Part shown: positions 58,312-64,000 of the stretch, in pieces
Position numbering within the stretch: position 1 is the stretch's first letter
How the letters are laid out: each line of letters starts with the position of its first letter
Assembly (NCBI GenBank): GCA_022768465.1
Contig: JALELZ010000021.1
Span: 1 to 64,000, forward strand
Reading direction: 5' to 3'
DNA length: 64,000 nt
From: Lachnospiraceae bacterium
GTDB lineage: Bacteria > Bacillota > Clostridia > Lachnospirales > Lachnospiraceae
Program-made: the position numbers and the translations under genes
The notes under the pieces: model-generated
Seen by the model: only the letters and a program-made list of their open reading frames with translations
What the model was told of the DNA's origin: nothing
The model's database searches: none

Positions 58312-58411
58312 ATATCTCCGTTTGCCGACTTAAAATAATGTCTTAATCCGGCTAAAAAGTGCTGCTTTTCACTTTTTATATTATTTTATTTTTTTAATTA
58401 TGCTGCATTAA

Positions 58412-59188
58412 TTATCTGTTTGCAAAATATACCATAGCCCAGAACATGAGTAGATGTGCCGGATACGCGATATAAAAGAAATACTTCATAGGCAGCTCAC
58501 CGCGTTTTCCGTTATAAAAATATATAATGCCAAAGGCCAGTACAGAAACACATGCATACTCTATACTTTCGGCAGCGGCTATGATCGCACCGGTTATAAG
58601 CATTGCATTACGATCCTCTCTTACCAGATACAATGCCGAGATCATAAATACCCCTACTGCCCCGTAATCCGACTTAATAAGATATGCCATCATGCAGCAT
58701 ATACCGGCAATCATAAGTCTGAAAATAATGTGCAGTCTGCGGCACTTCTGCATCAGAGTTATGGAAAGCGCACCCAAGAACAGCGTGAACATAACATTCT
58801 GATACTCAGGATAAAACCATGTGTTCTTAATTGCCAGATCAAACGGTACCTCACTTATAGCTGCAAATAAAAACAGCCTTGTCAGATACTTTTTGGCATT
58901 TCCTGTGTGAACAGCTCCCTCTGCCGTCATAAATGCGAATATCGGAAATGACAATCTGCCCAGTGTCCTCAGTATTCTCGCAGCAAGATACCATCTTTGC
59001 CCTTCAGGAGTTGCAACAGCCATACTCCAATATACCGGGTTTTGCCCGTAAAGCACTCCGTTTTCAATAAGCATAAAGCCTATATGATCGCAGAGCATAA
59101 AGAGAAGGGCAATCAATTTTAACTGATTGCCCGTAAATCCGGCTATTCGCCTCATATTAAATCTAAGTCTGATAGTTTTAGCCGACAT
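58412..59188 (-). CDS. TraX family membrane protein
   Basis: GNQLKLIALLFMLCDHIGFM, LGRLSFPIFAFMTAEGAVHTGNAKKYLTRLFLFAAISEVPFDLA. Confidence 0.9.
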   Translation of the reverse strand: MSAKTIRLRFNMRRIAGFTGNQLKLIALLFMLCDHIGFMLIENGVLYGQNPVYWSMAVATPEGQRWYLAARILRTLGRLSFPIFAFMTAEGAVHTGNAKKYLTRLFLFAAISEVPFDLAIKNTWFYPEYQNVMFTLFLGALSITLMQKCRRLHIIFRLMIAGICCMMAYLIKSDYGAVGVFMISALYLVREDRNAMLITGAIIAAAESIEYACVSVLAFGIIYFYNGKRGELPMKYFFYIAYPAHLLMFWAMVYFANR

Positions 59189-59198
59189 AAGCTCTCCG

Positions 59199-61268
59199 TC
59201 AGCAGATCTCGCTGCCTGACGGCATATCGCTGTTATCCGGTGTCATAAGTGAAATCATCTCTCCGCTCTCATCCTCTGCAGCGATAATCATGCCCTGAGA
59301 CATTTCGCCTGCTATCTTTCTCGGTTCAAGATTACATACGACCATAACCTTTTTGCCTACCATATCCTCAGGCTTATACCATTTCTTAATTCCTGAAAGG
59401 ATAGTGCGGGTCTCGCTTCCAAGCTTTACAGTCTCCTTTAAAAGCTTGCTTGACTTCGGCACTGCCTCGCATGCAATGACCTCACCAACGCGGAATTCAA
59501 GCTTAGCAAAATCATCATAGGTCACATTCGGCTTATGTGTAAGCGGCTTTGCTTCCTTTGCTTCTGCCTTCTTCTCTTCGGCAGCGTCCTCCGCCTCGGC
59601 CTCTTTACCTGTAATGTCTATACCTGCAGCTTCCTTGACACGCTTTGCAAGAGTATCAAAGTCCATACGTGCAAAAAGTATCTTCGGTGACTCTGTTACC
59701 TTATTGCCGTTAGGATAAAGTCCGAATGCATCCATCTCAGCATATTCACGCTTTGAGGTATTAAGCTCTGCAAGAATGACCTCTGCTGTCTCAGGCATAA
59801 AGCTGTGAAGCAGTGAAGCTCCGATAGTAATTCCCTCTGTAAGATTGTAAAGAACAGTCTTAAGTCTTTCCTGCTTAGCTTCATCCTTAGCAAGAGCCCA
59901 AGGCATAGTCTCATCTATATACTTGTTGCAGCGTCTGAAAATGTTGAATATCTCAGTTATGGCATCAGCCACTCTGAGCTCATTCATCTTGCTGTCAACC
60001 TTTTCAACTGCCTCGAGGATAGTATCTATAAGATCGCTGTCAATGTCTTCGGCCGCGTCATTATTTTCAACGATGCCTCCGAAATATTTATTTGTCATGG
60101 ATATGGTTCTCGAAACAAGGTTTCCGAGTACGTTTGCAAGATCTCCGTTAAAGCGCTCGCACATAAGCTCCCAGCTTATGGAACCGTCATTGTCGAACGG
60201 CATCTCATGAAGCACGAAATATCTTACGGCATCCACTCCGAATACATCAGTAAGAGTATCAGCATAAAGAACGTTGCCCTTTGACTTTGACATCTTGCCG
60301 TCAGCCATAAGCAGCCAAGGATGTCCGAATACCTGCTTAGGAAGCGGAAGGTCGAGTGACATCAGGAATATTGGCCAGTAAATGGTATGGAAGCGGATAA
60401 TATCCTTTCCTATAAGATGAAGATCTGCAGGCCAATACTTCTCAAAGGTCTTTCTTCCGGCATCATCAGCCTCACCTGAGCCGTATTTGCCGTTTGCATA
60501 TGCTGCGCCCTCGTCATCGGTCTCGCCGTCACAGTTATAGCCGCAGCCTGTTATATAGTTTGTAAGAGCGTCAAGCCATACATATACTACATGATCCGGA
60601 TCGAATTCTACAGGAATGCCCCATTTGAATGAAGTCCTTGATACACAAAGATCCTGAAGTCCCGGAAGGAGGAAGTTGTTCATCATCTCGTTCTTACGGG
60701 ATACAGGCTGAATGAATTCCGGATGCTCATTGATATACTGTATAAGACGATCTGCATATTTACTCATCTTGAAGAAATATGCTTCCTCTCTTGCCTTCTT
60801 TACAGGTCTTCCGCAGTCAGGGCAGTTGCCGTCCTCAAGCTGTGAATCTGTCCAGAATGACTCGCATGGAGTGCAGTACCAGCCCTCATAATGTCCCTTA
60901 TAGATGTCTCCCTTATCGTACATCTTCTTGAACATCTTCTGAACCTGCTTCTCATGGTAGCTGTCTGTTGTACGGATGAACTTATCGTATGATGTGTTCA
61001 TAAGATCCCATATGCGTCTGATCTCTCCGGCAACATCATCTACGAACTGCTTTGGTGTAATACCTGCTGCCGCAGCCTTTTCCTCTATCTTCTGACCATG
61101 CTCATCTGTTCCCGTCATGAATCTGACATCATAGCCCTGTTCTCTTCTGTAGCGGCAAATAGCATCCGCAAGCACGATCTCATAAGTATTTCCTATATGC
61201 GGCTTGCCTGAGGTATAGGCAATAGCCGTTGTGAGATAAAATGGTTTATTCTCTGCTGTCTGTCTCAT
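59199..61268 (-). CDS. metG: Methionyl-tRNA synthetase with C-terminal tRNA-binding domain
   Basis: KPHIGNTYEIVLADAICRY, MTGTDEHGQKIEEKA, KMSKSKGNV; C-terminal FAKLEFRVGEVI OB-fold. Confidence 0.98.
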   Translation of the reverse strand: MRQTAENKPFYLTTAIAYTSGKPHIGNTYEIVLADAICRYRREQGYDVRFMTGTDEHGQKIEEKAAAAGITPKQFVDDVAGEIRRIWDLMNTSYDKFIRTTDSYHEKQVQKMFKKMYDKGDIYKGHYEGWYCTPCESFWTDSQLEDGNCPDCGRPVKKAREEAYFFKMSKYADRLIQYINEHPEFIQPVSRKNEMMNNFLLPGLQDLCVSRTSFKWGIPVEFDPDHVVYVWLDALTNYITGCGYNCDGETDDEGAAYANGKYGSGEADDAGRKTFEKYWPADLHLIGKDIIRFHTIYWPIFLMSLDLPLPKQVFGHPWLLMADGKMSKSKGNVLYADTLTDVFGVDAVRYFVLHEMPFDNDGSISWELMCERFNGDLANVLGNLVSRTISMTNKYFGGIVENNDAAEDIDSDLIDTILEAVEKVDSKMNELRVADAITEIFNIFRRCNKYIDETMPWALAKDEAKQERLKTVLYNLTEGITIGASLLHSFMPETAEVILAELNTSKREYAEMDAFGLYPNGNKVTESPKILFARMDFDTLAKRVKEAAGIDITGKEAEAEDAAEEKKAEAKEAKPLTHKPNVTYDDFAKLEFRVGEVIACEAVPKSSKLLKETVKLGSETRTILSGIKKWYKPEDMVGKKVMVVCNLEPRKIAGEMSQGMIIAAEDESGEMISLMTPDNSDMPSGSEIC

Positions 61269-61301
61269 TTTTATTCCCCTGATAATAATGCTTTAGTAAA
61301 A

Positions 61302-61333
61302 AGAATACAGTAAGTTTTAACTCACTGTATTCT
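61302..61333 (-). terminator. Hairpin + T run just upstream of metG
   Basis: AGAATACAGT..ACTGTATTCT perfect 10-bp arms, followed by TTTTT on minus strand. Confidence 0.65.
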
Positions 61334-61440
61334 ATCACATATCGCTATACGTTTCTATTGAGCACATAGCATTTAATGGCTTTTATCCGCGAAAAATCTG
61401 CGGTTTTTTGTATTTTTTTCGTTAATGCCGTCCGGTTTAA

Positions 61441-62085
61441 TTACTTAGTGCTCTTTTTTGTATCAAACTCCTGTGAGAATCCCATGTATCCATAGTCCTC
61501 ACCTGCAGCTGTAACATCGATCTCATCAAGACCGAAGTTATCGATAAATGTATTGGCAACCGCTGCCACAACCATCTTATCGCTTGCTGCAGCATATACA
61601 GATGTTGCATCACTTATCTCAAGCTGTGCGCTTCTTCCGTCCTCTGACGGTGTATAGCTGATAAGATCTATGTCGTCTGTAAGTGCGTTATTATTCTTAA
61701 GAGCCTGAATTACAGATGCTGCATCACAGGTATCAACATAGTCAAATGATGCTGATATGCCGTTTGAGCCCGGAATATATACTATGATCATTGTTCCGTT
61801 TTCCTCAACGCTTTCGCCCTGCTGCTTGTCCTCAGGATAGTATGATCTGTCAACCGCTGTTGTCTCCATTGCTCCCGGTCCGCCGTTCTCACCTGTCTCT
61901 GCATCTGCAGGTATTGTGTACTTGCTGGTCTCAGGCAGAGTCATAGCTGCTGTAGTATTTTTCTCTATTACAACTCCGTCAGGAAAATCTTCGGGAGCAC
62001 CGCTCTCTCTGATAGTAGACGGTGTGCATCCGAAAAGCATAAGTGCAGCTGCTGAAAGCATAAGTATATTTAAAAATTTCTTCAA
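61441..62085 (-). CDS. GerMN-like lipoprotein
   Basis: Lipobox AAALMLFGCTPS; DAASVIQALKNNNALTDDIDLIS... domain, GerMN-like by recall. Confidence 0.55.
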   Translation of the reverse strand: MKKFLNILMLSAAALMLFGCTPSTIRESGAPEDFPDGVVIEKNTTAAMTLPETSKYTIPADAETGENGGPGAMETTAVDRSYYPEDKQQGESVEENGTMIIVYIPGSNGISASFDYVDTCDAASVIQALKNNNALTDDIDLISYTPSEDGRSAQLEISDATSVYAAASDKMVVAAVANTFIDNFGLDEIDVTAAGEDYGYMGFSQEFDTKKSTK

Positions 62086-62222
62086 GATCTATTTCCTCCC
62101 GATATTATATAAATGCTCATCTACAGCATTATAGCAAAAAAGCAAGGGTATAGCACTTAAAACTTTTTTACGGAAATGTGAAAATGCTGTGACAAAAAAG
62201 CTGTAAAGCACAGCATATCCGA

Positions 62223-63170
62223 TCAATACAGCGCCAGCTGGTAAATAAATATCATTGCCGGCATTGTGATCATACAGAATATTATTGACATTACATTAAT
62301 AACACTTGCTGTCTGATAGTCACAGTCATTAAGCTTTGCCATCTGTGTAACTGTCGACGCTGACGGTCCTATGGCACCCAAAAATGTCACCATGAAAAGC
62401 TGTGCCGAATCAGGCAGTATTCTTGTAAGTCCCGAAAGCTTTAAAATAAGCACAAGTAAAAGCGGATATACTAAAAGCCTCAGAACGCAGATCAAGTACG
62501 AATCTCTGTCAGCAAAGACTTCTCTGAGATCAATATTAGCCATAACGATACCTGCTATCAGCATCCCCAAAGGTCCTAACATGCTGCCCAGCGCATCCAC
62601 GGCATCATTTACAGGTGAAGGAAATGTTAAGCCTGTGATAAACAGCAGTATCCCCAGTACAATAGCTATAATATTAGGATTTGTCAGGATCTTTTTAACA
62701 TCTACAGCCGCTTTTCCTCCGAGTGTATACATGCAGTGTGTCCACAAAAAAACCGTCTGCACTGCTATAAATGCACAAGCATAAAAAAGCGCCTCCGCTC
62801 CTAACAAAGACCCGATAATAGGAATTATAAGATTGCCGCAGTTGGCATAGATCACCGAATCCTGCTGTACCGGATCAATGTGCCCGCCTCGTGCCAGGAC
62901 CCAGGTTGCCGCAATAAATATAAAGTGCACTACCGTTGCAGCCACTATACAATATACAAGCTTCAATGCTCTGTCAGCTGTAAACTCCATCCTGAATGCA
63001 CTGAGTATCATGCACGGACACACTATATAAAGACTGAGTGCAGACATAAGCTGCGTATCAGCCTCCTTCAATACATTCTTTCTTACCGCAGCATATCCTG
63101 CGACTACCATAATAGCCATCGAAAGGATCTTTTTCATCAGTAGCAGGCTAAGCTCCATCTTACCGCTCAT
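62223..63170 (-). CDS. AEC family transporter
   Basis: AAVRKNVLKEADTQLMSALSLYIVCPCMILSAF, GNLIIPIIGSLLG. Confidence 0.88.
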   Translation of the reverse strand: MSGKMELSLLLMKKILSMAIMVVAGYAAVRKNVLKEADTQLMSALSLYIVCPCMILSAFRMEFTADRALKLVYCIVAATVVHFIFIAATWVLARGGHIDPVQQDSVIYANCGNLIIPIIGSLLGAEALFYACAFIAVQTVFLWTHCMYTLGGKAAVDVKKILTNPNIIAIVLGILLFITGLTFPSPVNDAVDALGSMLGPLGMLIAGIVMANIDLREVFADRDSYLICVLRLLVYPLLLVLILKLSGLTRILPDSAQLFMVTFLGAIGPSASTVTQMAKLNDCDYQTASVINVMSIIFCMITMPAMIFIYQLALY

Positions 63171-63295
63171 TGCCTCCTCAATATCAGCTTAAATCATCAA
63201 AAAGCACTACCCGACAGCCCTTTCCTTTAATGTCTGTAAGTACATTTCAGGCCGCACGGATTTCAATAATAATTTAGTCTTCCGCTGTTTCAATG

Positions 63296-63970
63296 TCAAT
63301 GAAAAATACCTGCTTTTCCTCTCCATCCGTAAGCCTTTGCAAGCTCCTGCATATGCATTGCTTCATTCTTGTTTTTTCCGTATAAGGCTTTTAAAAATGA
63401 GAAAAATCCGTCAACACCGCCTATATCATCAAAAAGATCCATGCCGTCTGAGGCGATACAAATAGGATGCCTTGAATCCGCAACTTTTTCTAAGCCTATC
63501 CTTAAATTGTTCGAAACATCCAGCCCTTCTGCATTGATCCAATCCTGCTTTACTGCCGGTTTCTTAGAATAAACCCCGTTTCCTGCTCCATCGGATACCA
63601 CGCTTATACCATGCTCATCATAAATATCTTTACAGAGTATTTTTACATACCAGCCGTCTCCTCTGTCATATCTGTAATCAAGTGCAGAAAAGAACGGCTT
63701 GAGCTTTGGTATAAAAGAATTAATCAGCTCTCCTGCTTCGTCATAGCTTTTTAACATTTCCCGGCGGCAGTCTTTCGCACATAGTTCCCGGCTTTCTGTT
63801 TCCTTCATATCGGCTGAAATGCTTATTTTTTCTTTATTCATGTACTCAGAATATTTCTTCTTAATATCCTCCAGTTCTTTAAATGCTTCCCGATAAGCAC
63901 ATGCTTTTTGCTGTTCGGCTTCAAAAAATATCATCATCCGTTTAATTTCTGCAAATGCAGATATGGTCAC
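63296..63970 (-). CDS. Hypothetical protein, DUF6553-like
   Basis: 224-aa ORF, plausible coding; family recalled with low certainty. Confidence 0.45.
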   Translation of the reverse strand: MTISAFAEIKRMMIFFEAEQQKACAYREAFKELEDIKKKYSEYMNKEKISISADMKETESRELCAKDCRREMLKSYDEAGELINSFIPKLKPFFSALDYRYDRGDGWYVKILCKDIYDEHGISVVSDGAGNGVYSKKPAVKQDWINAEGLDVSNNLRIGLEKVADSRHPICIASDGMDLFDDIGGVDGFFSFLKALYGKNKNEAMHMQELAKAYGWRGKAGIFH

Positions 63971-64000
63971 GCTTTCACGCCAAGCAGCAATATCCTTTTT

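Noticed and set aside
57574-58338. 254-aa plus-strand ORF
   Set aside because: Fully antisense to the TatD hydrolase gene; Cys/Ile/Phe-rich shadow frame.
1-64000. CRISPR array, prophage, intact insertion sequence or canonical restriction-modification system
   Set aside because: No regular repeat-spacer structure, phage structural genes, complete transposase or R-M motifs were recognised.

Overview
The window looks like a contiguous chromosomal segment from a low-to-moderate-GC Firmicute, probably a Clostridia/Lachnospiraceae-type anaerobe (inferred from gene content, not searched). Most genes are on the minus strand. Main blocks: (1) tRNA-Gly, tRNA-Phe and tRNA-Cys; (2) a full trpEGDCFBA operon behind a Trp T-box whose UGG specifier, T-box sequence, terminator and promoter are all readable; (3) an AEC permease and a MATE pump, then a LysR/EamA double-truncation scar; (4) an LTA-synthase-like sulfatase, an AGCS symporter and a SAM methyltransferase; (5) a Tad/Flp pilus locus of about 10 kb; (6) adhE with a Rex-like operator; (7) a DUF134/NifX-like fusion, tRNA-Lys, an RNA methyltransferase, a racemase-family protein, gamma-carbonic anhydrase, deoC and a nupOPQ-type ABC transporter; (8) a DUF6273-like / MoxR AAA+ / VWA cassette; (9) a Y-family polymerase + YolD-like operon divergent from an XRE regulator + minimal HExxH peptidase, with three 13-bp operators between them; (10) dnaX-ybaB-recR-TPR protein-cvpA; (11) tadA, a radical-SAM-like protein lacking all three cluster cysteines, rsmA, SRP RNA, tatD, traX-like, metG and an AEC permease. 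The best leads for undescribed biology are the XRE/HELEH-peptidase/PolY module (a candidate IrrE/DdrO-like DNA-damage circuit), the cysteine-less NrdG-type radical SAM homolog, the zinc-motif-bearing TadE-like pilus protein, and a 72-bp perfect repeat placed next to terminators. No CRISPR array, intact IS element or prophage was seen. All assignments come from reading the sequence and recalling family motifs; no database search was run.
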